Source: Stenotrophomonas sp. 610A2
Lineage (GTDB): Bacteria > Pseudomonadota > Gammaproteobacteria > Xanthomonadales > Xanthomonadaceae
Length of the DNA: 64,000 nucleotides
NCBI RefSeq assembly: GCF_030549615.1
Contig: NZ_CP130832.1
Span: 620,001-684,000 of the forward strand
Direction: 5' to 3'
In this document: one piece after another, positions 9,231 through 17,089 of the stretch
How positions within the stretch are numbered: the stretch's first letter is position 1
How the letters are laid out: each line of letters begins with the position of its first letter
Notes under the pieces: model-generated
What the model saw: only the letters and a program-made list of their open reading frames with translations
Databases searched by the model: none
What the model was told of the DNA's origin: nothing
Translations under genes and position numbers: made by a program

Positions 9231-10139
9231 ATGGCTGGAGCCAGCCTGTTTGCCCTGCTCGACGATATTGCTGCATTGCTGGATGACGTCTCCATCCTCA
9301 CCAAGGTTGCCGCCAAGAAGACCGCTGGCGTGCTCGGCGACGATCTGGCGCTGAATGCCCAGCAGGTGACCGGCGTCAGCGCCAACCGGGAGTTGCCGGT
9401 GGTGTGGGCGGTGGCCAAGGGCTCACTGGTCAACAAGGCGATCCTGGTGCCGGCGGCGCTGGCGATCAGCGCATGGCTGCCGTGGGCGATCACCCCGCTG
9501 ATGATGATCGGCGGTGCCTTCCTCTGCTACGAAGGGGTGGAGAAGCTGGCGCACAAGTTCCTGCATTCCAAGGATGAGGACGACGCGCACAAGGCCGAGC
9601 GCTTGAAGGCCATGGCTGATGAAAAGGTGGATCTGGTTGCGTTCGAGAAGGACAAGATCAAGGGCGCGGTGCGTACCGATTTCATCCTGTCGGCGGAGAT
9701 CATCGTGCTGTCGCTGGGGGTGGTTTCGAACCAGCCGTTCGCACAGCAGGTGGCGACCCTGATCGTGATCGCGCTGGGCATGACGGTGTTCGTCTACGGA
9801 CTGGTTGCCGGCATCGTCAAGCTCGACGATATCGGCGCCTGGTTGCTGGACAAGGGCCGCGCGCTGGCAGCGCTTGGCCGTGGCCTGCTGTATGCCACAC
9901 CGTGGTTGATGCGCGGCCTGTCGATTGCCGGCACCGCGGCGATGTTCCTGGTGGGTGGCGGCATCCTGGTGCACGCGATCCCGGCCCTGCATCACTTCAT
10001 CGTCGGCCTGGCGCCGGCCAATCTGGAATGGCTGGCCAATGCGGTGGGCAGCGTGGTGGTAGGCGTGATCATTGGTGCAGTGGTACTGACCGTGGTGACC
10101 TTGTTCCAGCGTATGCGTGGGGCGAAAGCCGCGCATTGA
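9231..10139 (+). CDS. DUF808 family membrane protein (YedI-like)
   Basis: 302 residues. The N-terminus [20 protein letters not shown] and the following [20 protein letters not shown] are the recognisable DUF808 start. The protein has about six membrane helices (near residues 65-100, 160-200, 225-250, 265-290) and a basic, acidic-rich cytoplasmic loop around 105-140 ([16 protein letters not shown]). Its function is not established. The start is the only suitable ATG and sits nine bases after a GACGGTGA-like weak Shine-Dalgarno. It diverges from the ABC1 kinase gene. The downstream gap is filled by REP-type repeats. Confidence 0.85.
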   Translation: MAGASLFALLDDIAALLDDVSILTKVAAKKTAGVLGDDLALNAQQVTGVSANRELPVVWAVAKGSLVNKAILVPAALAISAWLPWAITPLMMIGGAFLCYEGVEKLAHKFLHSKDEDDAHKAERLKAMADEKVDLVAFEKDKIKGAVRTDFILSAEIIVLSLGVVSNQPFAQQVATLIVIALGMTVFVYGLVAGIVKLDDIGAWLLDKGRALAALGRGLLYATPWLMRGLSIAGTAAMFLVGGGILVHAIPALHHFIVGLAPANLEWLANAVGSVVVGVIIGAVVLTVVTLFQRMRGAKAAH

Positions 10140-10147
10140 GTTGATTT

Positions 10148-10300
10148 TGTGGGAGCGGCGTAAGCCGCGAAGCCGATAGACCAACCGTTGTGGGAGCGGC
10201 GTGAGCCGCGAAGCAGATGATGTCACCGGCACCAATTGAGTGCTGGCATGACAGTAATCTGCTGGATTGCCAGCTTCGCGGCTGACGCCGCTCCTACAAA
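10148..10300. repeat. Cluster of three GGGAGCGGCGTAAGCC-type REP elements
   Basis: Two direct copies (near 10148-10174 and 10190-10216) are followed by one inverted copy (10271-10300). Each has the self-complementary core GCGGCGTAAGCCGC or a variant. They separate convergent genes and may act as a transcription or exonuclease barrier. Confidence 0.8.
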
Positions 10301-10318
10301 ACAGCAACGCGGCTGCAG

Positions 10319-10981
10319 TTACTGCAGGCCTTGCTGCAACTCCTGCAGCTGCCGCTGGGCACGGGCCAGCGATTGCCCGGACAGGCTGTCCAGCAGTCGC
10401 TGCCATCGATGATTGGTTGGCACGCGCCGCATCGCCCAACGTGCCGCTGCGACGCTGACCAGCATCAGCACCACGCCGAATCCCAGGGTGCCGAGGAACC
10501 ACGCCGGCGCCATCGCGTACAGGTCCAGTCCCAGCCACTGCACGCACAGGCATTGCAGCACCAGCAGCCATAGGCAGAACCACGGCAGGCCCAGGCCAAG
10601 TTCGCTGAGCGCGGTGAAGCGGCGCAGCTTCGCCAGGCGTTGCTGCTGGATCAACACCGGCGCCGAGGCCATGTCCACATGCACGGCAAGCAGGGCGCGG
10701 GTAACCGATACCCAGATCGCGGCGATGCCGTAGACATGCAGGGCCAGCCCGCTCAGCAGCAGCTGCGGCAGCTGACGGTGCTCGATCCAGAAGCCGGCGG
10801 CCAACACGGTGACCGCGATCCACACCAGCAACCAGCCCAGCTGCAGGCCGCTGAACCAGCGCAGGCGGCGGCGCACGCCGGCCTGGCGTGGCTGCTGCCA
10901 TGCCTGCAGGGCCAGCACTTCCAGTTGGTCGATACGTTGCGCCTGCTGTGCCCAGGCGGCTTTTAGTTGGTCGAGTTCCAT
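10319..10981 (-). CDS. Membrane protein partnered with the upstream ECF sigma factor
   Basis: 220 residues beginning MELDQLKAAWAQQAQRIDQL. An amphipathic N-terminal segment is followed by four membrane helices (about residues 38-60, 65-90, 120-145, 155-180) and a basic cytoplasmic tail ending in QRQLQELQQGLQ. The ATG lies four bases after the sigma-factor stop codon, so the two are co-transcribed and probably translationally coupled. Position and topology suggest an anti-sigma role, but I see no HxxxCxxC zinc motif or RskA/RseA-like anti-sigma domain. The frame is open further upstream inside the sigma gene; the MELD start matches the operon spacing. The sensing role is inferred from context only. 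Confidence 0.75.
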   Translation of the reverse strand: MELDQLKAAWAQQAQRIDQLEVLALQAWQQPRQAGVRRRLRWFSGLQLGWLLVWIAVTVLAAGFWIEHRQLPQLLLSGLALHVYGIAAIWVSVTRALLAVHVDMASAPVLIQQQRLAKLRRFTALSELGLGLPWFCLWLLVLQCLCVQWLGLDLYAMAPAWFLGTLGFGVVLMLVSVAAARWAMRRVPTNHRWQRLLDSLSGQSLARAQRQLQELQQGLQ

Positions 10982-10985
10982 GCGG

Positions 10986-11519
10986 TCAGCCTCGTGTGTC
11001 GGTGGGGTCGAACTGGCTGCGCAGTTGCTGGCGCAGTCGGTGCAGGCGGGTGGCGGCATTGCTGGCGCTGATGCCCAGTACATCGCCGATCTCGCGGTGG
11101 CTGCAGTCGTCCATGTGCAGCAACAGCAGGGCACGGTCCAGCGCTGGCAGGCGGTGGATCAAGGCATTGAGCTGGGCCAGGCTGGCGGTGTCCTCGGCGT
11201 TGTCGGCAACACTGGCCAGGTCATCGTCCAGCGCGCTATCGCTGTGGTATTGCCGTCGCAGTTCGCGGCCACGCAGTTGCGAGATGGCGATGTTCAAGGC
11301 GATGCGGTACAGCCAGGTGCTGAAGCGCGCACGCTGCGGATCGAAGTCAGGGAAGGCACGCCAGGCCTGGGTGCTGATTTCCTGGATCAGGTCGCGGCGG
11401 TCTTCAAGGTGCGCGCAATAACCACGCGCAACCTTGAGCACGATGCCCTGGTGCTGGGCCAGCAGCAGGGCAAAGCGTTGTTGCAGATCGGCGATGGGGG
11501 CGGTCGCAGTGATGTCCAT
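10986..11519 (-). CDS. ECF-type RNA polymerase sigma factor
   Basis: 177 residues with the two core sigma-70 regions. Region 2 (about residues 20-85) includes DLIQEISTQAWRAFPDF and RFSTWLYRIALNIAIS, the -10 binding and DNA-melting parts. Region 4 (about 115-170) includes LPALDRALLLLHMDDCSHREIG, with a helix-turn-helix over IGDVLGISASNAATRLHRLR for the -35 element. There is no region 1 or 3, and length is normal for ECF factors. The membrane-protein gene follows four bases after the stop. No target promoter can be named. Autoregulation through the region upstream of 11519 is likely but unproven. Confidence 0.88.
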   Translation of the reverse strand: MDITATAPIADLQQRFALLLAQHQGIVLKVARGYCAHLEDRRDLIQEISTQAWRAFPDFDPQRARFSTWLYRIALNIAISQLRGRELRRQYHSDSALDDDLASVADNAEDTASLAQLNALIHRLPALDRALLLLHMDDCSHREIGDVLGISASNAATRLHRLRQQLRSQFDPTDTRG

Positions 11520-11586
11520 GCCAAGGTGATTCGCACCAGCGCAGGAAATATCACAGCCGCGGGCGGAATTCCGCTCGGGCGATGGC

Positions 11587-13128
11587 TCAGTTGGCCGGCA
11601 GGACCTGGTTGCGGCCTACCCGCTTGGCTGCATACAAGGCCTGGTCGGCCCGTTGCAGGAGAGCCTGCAGGGCTTCGCCGGGCTGGGCCTGGGCGACGCC
11701 GGCGCTGAAACGCACCTGCACGCGCTGGTCGCCATGCAGGAATGGCCGCTGCGCCATCTGCTGCTGCAGCTGTTGCAGGGTTTCCAGCGCGGCGGCGCGG
11801 TTGAGGCCGGGCAGCACCAGCACGAACTCGTCGCCACCGAGGCGGGCGATGCAGTCGCGCCCGCGCAGGCGTTGCTGGATCACCGCCACCAGATGGCGCA
11901 GGGCCTGGTCGCCGCCGGCATGGCCGTGCTGGGCATTGGTCTGGCCGAAGTGGTCCAGGTCGAGCATGGCCAGGCTGAGCGGCGTGCCGTGGTCGGCCAG
12001 CAACTCGCCCAGCTGCTGCTCGAGCCCGCGCCGGTTCAGGGCGCCGGTCAGCGGATCGGTACGCAGCTGGCTGCCGGCTTCTTCCAGCTCGCGTTCGAGT
12101 TGCTGCACGCGCTGCTCGGCGGCCTTGGCCTCGGCACGGGCATTGGCCAGATGGTCACGTGCACGTGCGGCCTGTTCCTGTACCCGTGCGGTGTCCTGCA
12201 GCACGTCCTGCAGCAGTTGGGTCAGGTCGGAGATGCTGCGGGTCTGGCGTACGGCAATGGCATAACTGGCAATGCGGTCGTGGTATTCGCCGGTTTCGGT
12301 GACCATACCGTCCACCTGCGTCACGAAGTCCACCATCAGGTCTTTCATCGCCTGCTTGGACTGGTCGATGCCATCACGCAGCAGGCCTTGGCGGTAGATC
12401 ACCTCGCGCAGGTCGTTGCGGGTCTGCTCCAGCGAGTTCGCATCCAGCGGCCCGGCCAGCAACTGCCGGATCGAGCGGATCTGGCCCTGCAGCCAGCTGT
12501 CGCCATCGAGCAGTTCGGAGATGTTTTCCAGCAGCATGTCGAACAGGTTGAGCAGCAGGTCGCGCTGTTCCTGCAGGCTGCTGCTGCGCACGCCGACCTG
12601 GTGGCAGAGCTCACGCAGATGTATGGCCACCGGCTGCAGCGGCTGGCCGCTGCGCCAGCTGCGCAGTTCCTCACCCATGCGCTGGGCCTGCTGTTCCAGT
12701 TCCGGTGACTGCTGCATCAGGCTGGCCAGCACCGCGCCCAAGGTGTCGCGCAACATGTCGCGCAGCTGCTCGGCCTGGCTGTTGCTGGTGGTGGAGGCTT
12801 CCAGTTCAACCGTGCGGATGTATTTGTCGATCAACTGCCGCAGCAGGCGCCCGTAGCGCTCCCAGTCCTTCTCGGCGTGGGCGCTGTGCAGGCGCTGGCC
12901 CATGTCGCCAAGCTCGCCGGGCAGGGTGCACATGCCCTGGGCGAAGGCCGCCAACACCGGTTCCGGCGCGTTGGCACCGATGAACAGGCGCTGCAGCATG
13001 GCCATGCCGCCGCCCCCGCTGGCCACGACCTCGCCCGCCGCAGTCGCTTGCGGCGCGCTGCGCCGGGCGAGGATGCGGCCCAGGCCGCCCCTGCGGGAGG
13101 TAGAGGAGTCGTCGGGGCTGTCGGCCAT
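11587..13128 (-). CDS. Diguanylate cyclase (GGDEF) with a long helical N-terminal region
   Basis: 513 residues. The C-terminal GGDEF domain (about 355-513) makes cyclic di-GMP from two GTP. The active-site loop is intact (LGGDEFVLVLPG, GGDEF at 431-435). An RxxD inhibitory site (RGRD) lies five residues before it, so product inhibition is expected. Residues 1-350 are hydrophilic and mostly helical, with a coiled coil just before the GGDEF domain (AEAKAAEQRVQQLERELEE), and show no PAS, GAF or membrane sensor that I recognise. The frame continues 85 codons upstream, but the ATG at 13128 begins the coherent protein. A c-di-GMP-responsive Clp is encoded elsewhere in the window. The signal sensed is unknown. 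Confidence 0.87.
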   Translation of the reverse strand: MADSPDDSSTSRRGGLGRILARRSAPQATAAGEVVASGGGGMAMLQRLFIGANAPEPVLAAFAQGMCTLPGELGDMGQRLHSAHAEKDWERYGRLLRQLIDKYIRTVELEASTTSNSQAEQLRDMLRDTLGAVLASLMQQSPELEQQAQRMGEELRSWRSGQPLQPVAIHLRELCHQVGVRSSSLQEQRDLLLNLFDMLLENISELLDGDSWLQGQIRSIRQLLAGPLDANSLEQTRNDLREVIYRQGLLRDGIDQSKQAMKDLMVDFVTQVDGMVTETGEYHDRIASYAIAVRQTRSISDLTQLLQDVLQDTARVQEQAARARDHLANARAEAKAAEQRVQQLERELEEAGSQLRTDPLTGALNRRGLEQQLGELLADHGTPLSLAMLDLDHFGQTNAQHGHAGGDQALRHLVAVIQQRLRGRDCIARLGGDEFVLVLPGLNRAAALETLQQLQQQMAQRPFLHGDQRVQVRFSAGVAQAQPGEALQALLQRADQALYAAKRVGRNQVLPAN

Positions 13129-13246
13129 TGCGCAGGGATCCGGGCGGGTTGTGGCTGCGCCTGTGCGCAACCGGAGGTGGTGTCCAAGCCCCATTATCGG
13201 CAAGGTAGCAGCCGGCTTGAATGGCAGCCGCTCACAGGAGGACATC

Positions 13247-13879
13247 ATGCGGGTATTGCTGGCTGGCGCGACCGGGCTCGTCGGGGCGCAGGTACTGCAG
13301 CGGTTGCTGGCCGACCCGCGTTGCAGCGGGGTGATCGCACCCACCCGCCGCGCGCTGCCGCTGACCGACGCCAAACTGTTCAATCCGGTGCTGGATTTCG
13401 CCGCGCTGGCGACCGTGGCACAGGGCTGGCAGGTGGACGCGGTGATCTGCGCGTTGGGTTCGACGATGAAGCAGGCCGGCTCGCGCGAGGCCTTCCAGCA
13501 GATCGACCATGGCTATCCCCTGGCGATCGCGCAGGCGGCACGGGGCAACGGTTGCGAGGTATTCGCGTTGAATTCGGCGGCCGGCGCCAATCCGCGCTCG
13601 TTGGTGTTCTACAGCCGGGTCAAGGGCGCCTTGGAGCAGGATCTGCGCGCGCTGGGGTTTGCTTCGTTGACGCTGGTTCGCCCGGGATTGATCGGCGGCG
13701 AGCGCGCCGAACGTCGCACCGGCGAGCATCTGGCCAGCGTGGTGCTGGGCGCGCTGGCGCCGGTATTGCCGCGCGCGTGGCGGATCAATCCGGCCCCGCG
13801 GATTGCCGACGCCCTGGTGGAGGCGGCATTGAATCCACAGCCTGGCGTTCGGGTGGTTGGGGCGGCGGATTTGGTGTGA
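13247..13879 (+). CDS. NAD(P)H-binding atypical short-chain oxidoreductase
   Basis: 210 residues starting MRVLLAGATGLVGAQVLQRL, a GATGxxG nucleotide-binding motif at the very N-terminus. Further features match the extended/atypical SDR group (YwnB/Htatip2-like): ICALGSTMKQAGSREAFQQI, a serine in LNSAAGANPRSLVFYSRVKG with the YSRVK active-site-like pair, and LVRPGLIGGER. The reaction is not known. The ATG at 13247 has a strong AGGAGG five bases upstream. It diverges from the diguanylate cyclase gene across about 118 bases. REP elements follow the stop codon. Confidence 0.83.
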   Translation: MRVLLAGATGLVGAQVLQRLLADPRCSGVIAPTRRALPLTDAKLFNPVLDFAALATVAQGWQVDAVICALGSTMKQAGSREAFQQIDHGYPLAIAQAARGNGCEVFALNSAAGANPRSLVFYSRVKGALEQDLRALGFASLTLVRPGLIGGERAERRTGEHLASVVLGALAPVLPRAWRINPAPRIADALVEAALNPQPGVRVVGAADLV

Positions 13880-13901
13880 GCCTTGGTTGAGCTTGGTTGG
13901 G

Positions 13902-13977
13902 TTGTGGGAGCGGCGTAAGCCGCGAAGCTGGCGATCTGTAAGTGCACCGGCTTCGCGGCTTACGCCGCTCCTACAAA
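13902..13977. repeat. Inverted pair of GGGAGCGGCGTAAGCC-type REP elements
   Basis: A forward copy (13902-13931) and a reverse copy (13950-13977) are separated by about 18 bases, so the whole unit can fold into one long hairpin. It lies between two convergent oxidoreductase genes. Confidence 0.85.
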
Positions 13978-13997
13978 CAGCGGCTCCCACAACGTTG

Positions 13998-14765
13998 TTA
14001 CGCTGGCAACGACTGCCCGCCATCCACCGCCAGTACCTGGCCGGTGATCCAGCGCGCTGCAGGCGAGCACAGGAATACCGCGGTATTGGCCACATCCTCG
14101 ACATTGCCGAAACCACCGAACGGGATCTTGTTGCGGATCTGCTCGTACAGCTCGGGTGCGTTGCTGCGCCGCTGCTCCCACAGCCCGCCGGGGAATTCGA
14201 TCGAGCCCGGTGCCAGTGCGTTGACCCGGATGCGCTCGCGCGCCAGTTCGGTGGCCAGACTGGTGGTGTAGTAGTTCAACGCTGCCTTGGCGGCGGAATA
14301 GGCGGCCGCGCGCGGCGTCGGCACCGAGGCATTGATCGAGCTGATGTTGAGGATGGCCGGCAAGGTGCTCAGGCGCAGATGGGGCAGGGCGGCACGGTTG
14401 GCGCGCACCGCGGCCATCAGGTCGATATCGAAACCGGCCTGCCAGCTGGCATCGTCATTGCCGTTGCCATAGCCGGACGCATTGTTGACGAGGATATCGA
14501 TACCGCCCAGCTCGGCGGCAGCAGCGTCGATCCAGGCCTGGATCTGCGCCGGATCGGCGAGATCGCATTGCTGTGTGTGCGCGGTAGCCGCGCCGTCGCG
14601 AAGCAGTACATCGGCAGCCTGCTGCAGCGTGGGCGCGCCACGTGCGCAGATGCTGAGCTTCGTGCCTTCGCGGGCAAAGCCCTGGGCGATGGCCAAGCCA
14701 ATGCCCCGGCTGCCACCGGCAACCAGGACACGTGCCCCGTGTAGAGAAGCAGAGGATGGATTCAT
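13998..14765 (-). CDS. Short-chain dehydrogenase/reductase (classical SDR)
   Basis: 255 residues with all classical SDR motifs: the cofactor motif VAGGSRGIGLAIAQGF (TGxxxGxG type) near residues 14-30, NNASG near 92, the catalytic Ser in ILNISSINAS near 143, YSAAKAALN with the catalytic Tyr-Lys, and the C-terminal ITGQVLAVDGGQS. It should catalyse NAD(P)(H)-linked oxidoreduction of a hydroxyl or keto group; the substrate is unknown. The motif order resembles FabG-like and 3-oxoacyl-type enzymes. It stands alone, convergent with the atypical SDR gene. The ATG at 14765 is the natural start, with GGAA about 12 bases upstream. Confidence 0.87.
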   Translation of the reverse strand: MNPSSASLHGARVLVAGGSRGIGLAIAQGFAREGTKLSICARGAPTLQQAADVLLRDGAATAHTQQCDLADPAQIQAWIDAAAAELGGIDILVNNASGYGNGNDDASWQAGFDIDLMAAVRANRAALPHLRLSTLPAILNISSINASVPTPRAAAYSAAKAALNYYTTSLATELARERIRVNALAPGSIEFPGGLWEQRRSNAPELYEQIRNKIPFGGFGNVEDVANTAVFLCSPAARWITGQVLAVDGGQSLPA

Positions 14766-14843
14766 TGCTGCGGTTCCGGTGGGCGGAGACCGCGCATTAT
14801 CGCTGCGTCTTGGCTTACGGGCGAAGAACGCGGTGTTCCGTCA

Positions 14844-15266
14844 TCACGGCAGGCCAGGCACGTTCAAGGTCGCGAACAGGTTGTTCTGCGCCTTCTTGGC
14901 CATCGAACGCGGCAGTTTCGCGATGAAGGTATCGCCGGTGAGCGCCATGTCACCGCGGAGGATGAAGCCGTTGATCTGCGTATAGCTCTTGACGGTGTAC
15001 TTGTTTCCATCCTTGGTGACTTCCATGTACATCGGTGAAGTCAGGATGTTGTTGCCCTTGCGATAGACGCGTGTGCCATCGATGTCGCGGACTAGGCGAT
15101 AGCCATGTTCGTTTGCCCAGGCATCGACCTTGGCCAGCACGTCCTCATCGGAACTGAAGGTGGTGAGGTCATGCGGCGTACCGCTGTTCTTCGCAATCAG
15201 CGCCAGGATGTTGATGGCAGCCAAGCCACCCAGACCGCCCACGACCATTCCGGTGATCAAACCCAT
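14844..15266 (-). CDS. Hypothetical membrane-anchored protein, 140 aa
   Basis: 140 residues with one N-terminal hydrophobic segment (MGLITGMVVGGLGGLAAINI, glycine-rich) followed by a soluble domain of about 115 residues that ends FATLNVPGLP. The start at 15266 is chosen because AGGAG lies ten bases upstream; the longer frame lacks one. The glycine-rich helix looks like an uncleaved anchor rather than a signal peptide. The soluble part (SDEDVLAKVDAWANEHGYRL, then YTVKSYTQINGFILRGDMAL) does not match a family I know. It stands alone between the SDR gene and the VOC gene, all on the same strand. Confidence 0.7.
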   Translation of the reverse strand: MGLITGMVVGGLGGLAAINILALIAKNSGTPHDLTTFSSDEDVLAKVDAWANEHGYRLVRDIDGTRVYRKGNNILTSPMYMEVTKDGNKYTVKSYTQINGFILRGDMALTGDTFIAKLPRSMAKKAQNNLFATLNVPGLP

Positions 15267-15335
15267 GCTGTTCACTCCTTGATTTGGACCGGCATTCCAA
15301 CACATCGCAACGCAGGCTGTCGTGAAAAAAATGTA

Positions 15336-15722
15336 TCAATCCCAGGTATTGGGCGTTGCGCCACGTTCTGGATGGTGCATCTGCACGATGCAGAAGCGAT
15401 GGCCGGTGGGTGCTTCCATCACCCACCAGCGTTTGATCCTGGCAATGCGACGTGCGCCCAATGCTTCAAGCCGGTCGGCTTCTGCATCGATATCGTCGGA
15501 CTCGATATCCAGATGCACGCGTGAAGCGTGATCGACGCGCTGCACTTCCACATGCAGGTCAGCGGGTGCACCCAATAGCTCGGCGTACTGCGCGCCATCG
15601 TTCTCGGTATGGCCGGGCTTGGCGGTCAAGCCCAGAGCGGGCGCCCAGAACGCGGCGGCGGCATCGCTGTCGGTGCCTTGGCAATCAATGATGAAACCTG
15701 CAAGACGGCTGCGGTGGCTCAT
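15336..15722 (-). CDS. Glyoxalase/VOC-family protein
   Basis: 128 residues with the paired beta-alpha-beta-beta-beta units of the vicinal oxygen chelate fold. Visible are FIIDCQGTDSDAAAAFWAPALGL at the start (shown here in two parts: FIIDCQGTDSD and AAAAFWAPALGL), HLDIESDDIDAEADRLEALGA in the second half, and WVMEAPTGHRFCIVQ near the C-terminus, the usual end of this group. Such proteins include glyoxalases, dioxygenases and antibiotic-binding proteins; nothing here fixes the substrate. The start at 15722 (MSHRSRLAGF) gives the normal length. Confidence 0.8.
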   Translation of the reverse strand: MSHRSRLAGFIIDCQGTDSDAAAAFWAPALGLTAKPGHTENDGAQYAELLGAPADLHVEVQRVDHASRVHLDIESDDIDAEADRLEALGARRIARIKRWWVMEAPTGHRFCIVQMHHPERGATPNTWD

Positions 15723-15778
15723 GCGGATGCTCCGGTGGCAGAGGAGCGCAGCGTACACCCGCTATCCGTGGTTGCGTG

Positions 15779-16390
15779 TTATCGCGCTGTCGGCACAGCT
15801 GTTGAAATACTCAGTCGCCATGCAGTGATGCATAGCGCGCTGTATACACTCCATTCGGCCAGACGTTGCAGCAGCCCGCGCAAGGGTTGCAGTGGTTCCA
15901 GTCCCATCAATACGAACAGCAGCAACCAGAGCCCTGCCAGCGCGATCCACAACACGCGCGTAGCTGGGCGCAATGTCGGCGCGGTTGCCAACAACACCAG
16001 ACCGAGTGCTGTGCCCAGATAGGTGAACACGCCGAGCAGGGTGTGCAGAGACTGCGACAGGCTGCCGCCGATCGGGCAGCCGAGATCGCAAGGTGCCAGC
16101 GCGGAACCTATCCACGCCAGCGGCTCGAACATCAGCAGCCAATAGCCGAAGTGACTGGCACCGCTTACTGGAGCTAACCGTGCGAACGCGAACAGCAGCA
16201 ATGCGGCCAGTACGCCGACCGGAATGAAGCCGAACAGGCTGATCGCCTGCGCATGTGCGCTGCCGGTCGCGCCGAGTTCACTGATGTATTGCGACAGCGG
16301 CGAATAGCCAGGCTTGAGCGCGGCACCACCGAGCAGCATCAGCAGGTACATCGCCACGAACAGCAGGATCAGGCAGCGCTGGTAACGCAT
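15779..16390 (-). CDS. DUF998 family membrane protein
   Basis: 203 residues starting MRYQRCLILLFVAMYLL. Six hydrophobic helices span most of the protein. The loop between helices 1 and 2 (YSPLSQYISELGATGS) is the recognisable DUF998 signature (S-x-Y-ISELG), and a CDLGCPIGG loop follows later. Function is unknown. The frame extends 23 codons further upstream, but the first membrane helix begins right after the chosen ATG. Same orientation as the neighbouring zinc-ribbon gene; co-transcription is possible. Confidence 0.78.
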   Translation of the reverse strand: MRYQRCLILLFVAMYLLMLLGGAALKPGYSPLSQYISELGATGSAHAQAISLFGFIPVGVLAALLLFAFARLAPVSGASHFGYWLLMFEPLAWIGSALAPCDLGCPIGGSLSQSLHTLLGVFTYLGTALGLVLLATAPTLRPATRVLWIALAGLWLLLFVLMGLEPLQPLRGLLQRLAEWSVYSALCITAWRLSISTAVPTAR

Positions 16391-16416
16391 CGTTGGCCCT
16401 TCGATGCGTGCGCTGC

Positions 16417-16758
16417 TCAGCGTACGCGATTGGACAGGAACAGCTCGACCTTGCCGCAACCCGGGCAGGCGTGCAGATCGAACTCCTCGCGGTTGACGAA
16501 CAGCTCACCGAGATCGCCGAGCAGGAAGGGCATTGCCTGCGAGCCTTCGTGGAAGCGCTTGCGGCCGATGAATTCCATGCGCATGCCGGGGCAGCGCGGG
16601 CAGTCGATCAGGCGCGGTGGTTGGGTCCAGTTGCGGCCGTCATCGGGCTGATAGTCGCGCGGCGGCGGTGCGCCATCGGCGTGGGTGCCGCATTTCCAGC
16701 ATTGATCGAAGTTGTCTTCGTTTACTTCCTTGCAGTTGCTGCAGGTCCAGGTGCCCAT
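16417..16758 (-). CDS. Small zinc-ribbon protein
   Basis: 113 residues with two zinc-binding parts. The N-terminus MGTWTCSNCKEVNEDNFDQC is a RanBP2-type finger (CxxC...CxxC, completed by WKCG). The C-terminal half has CPRCPG and then HACPGCGKVELFL, another CxxC pair that ends in the family's usual hydrophobic strand. Between them is a linker rich in Pro and Asp. Such proteins may bind nucleic acid or protein partners, but no function is established. It is followed 26 bases later by the DUF998 gene. Confidence 0.78.
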   Translation of the reverse strand: MGTWTCSNCKEVNEDNFDQCWKCGTHADGAPPPRDYQPDDGRNWTQPPRLIDCPRCPGMRMEFIGRKRFHEGSQAMPFLLGDLGELFVNREEFDLHACPGCGKVELFLSNRVR

Positions 16759-16879
16759 GATGGTTTTGGTGGCGGTGTGGGATTGAGCAATCGTAGCGCT
16801 GGAATCGTGGGTTGGCGTTACAGGTGGGTGATGTTTTTTTGTGCGGTGAGGTTTGGTGAAAGATCAAAGGCAGGAGCTG

Positions 16880-16987
16880 CCCTCACCCCAACCCCTCTCC
16901 CGCACGCGGGAGAGGGGCTAGGATCGCGGCGGCTCGTAGTGCACTGAGCCCCTCTCCCGCCTGCGGGAGAGGGGTTGGGGTGAGGGG
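16880..16987. repeat. Inverted pair of CTCACCCCAACCCCTCTCCCGC-type repeats
   Basis: A forward copy (16880-16919) and a reverse copy (16946-16987) each contain a small stem (CTCTCCCGC/GCGGGAGAG). The unit recurs near 27.8 and 51.1 kb, and inside the E2 gene at 17.8 kb. Confidence 0.85.
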
Positions 16988-17036
16988 AAGCTTCTAACAA
17001 GCAGGCCCAAAGCAAAGTTCGAAGCAAAAAAGAGCC

Positions 17037-17067
17037 AAAAAAAGGCCCGCATCGCTGCGGGCCCCAA
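17037..17067 (-). terminator. Intrinsic terminator of the 2-oxoacid dehydrogenase operon
   Basis: Read on the minus strand: stem GGCCCGC/GCGGGCC with a six-base loop, then seven T. It begins 22 bases after the E2 stop codon. Confidence 0.85.
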
Positions 17068-17089
17068 AATCACACAGCCAACAAATCTG

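Larger units (their letters stand above)
16759..17089. other. 331-base gap between zinc-ribbon and E2 genes
   Basis: No gene. It holds an inverted pair of CCCCTCTCCCGC-type repeats (16880-16987) and, next to the E2 stop codon, an intrinsic terminator (17037-17067). The remainder near 16780-16860 presumably contains the promoter of the zinc-ribbon gene, but I cannot point to it. Confidence 0.6.
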
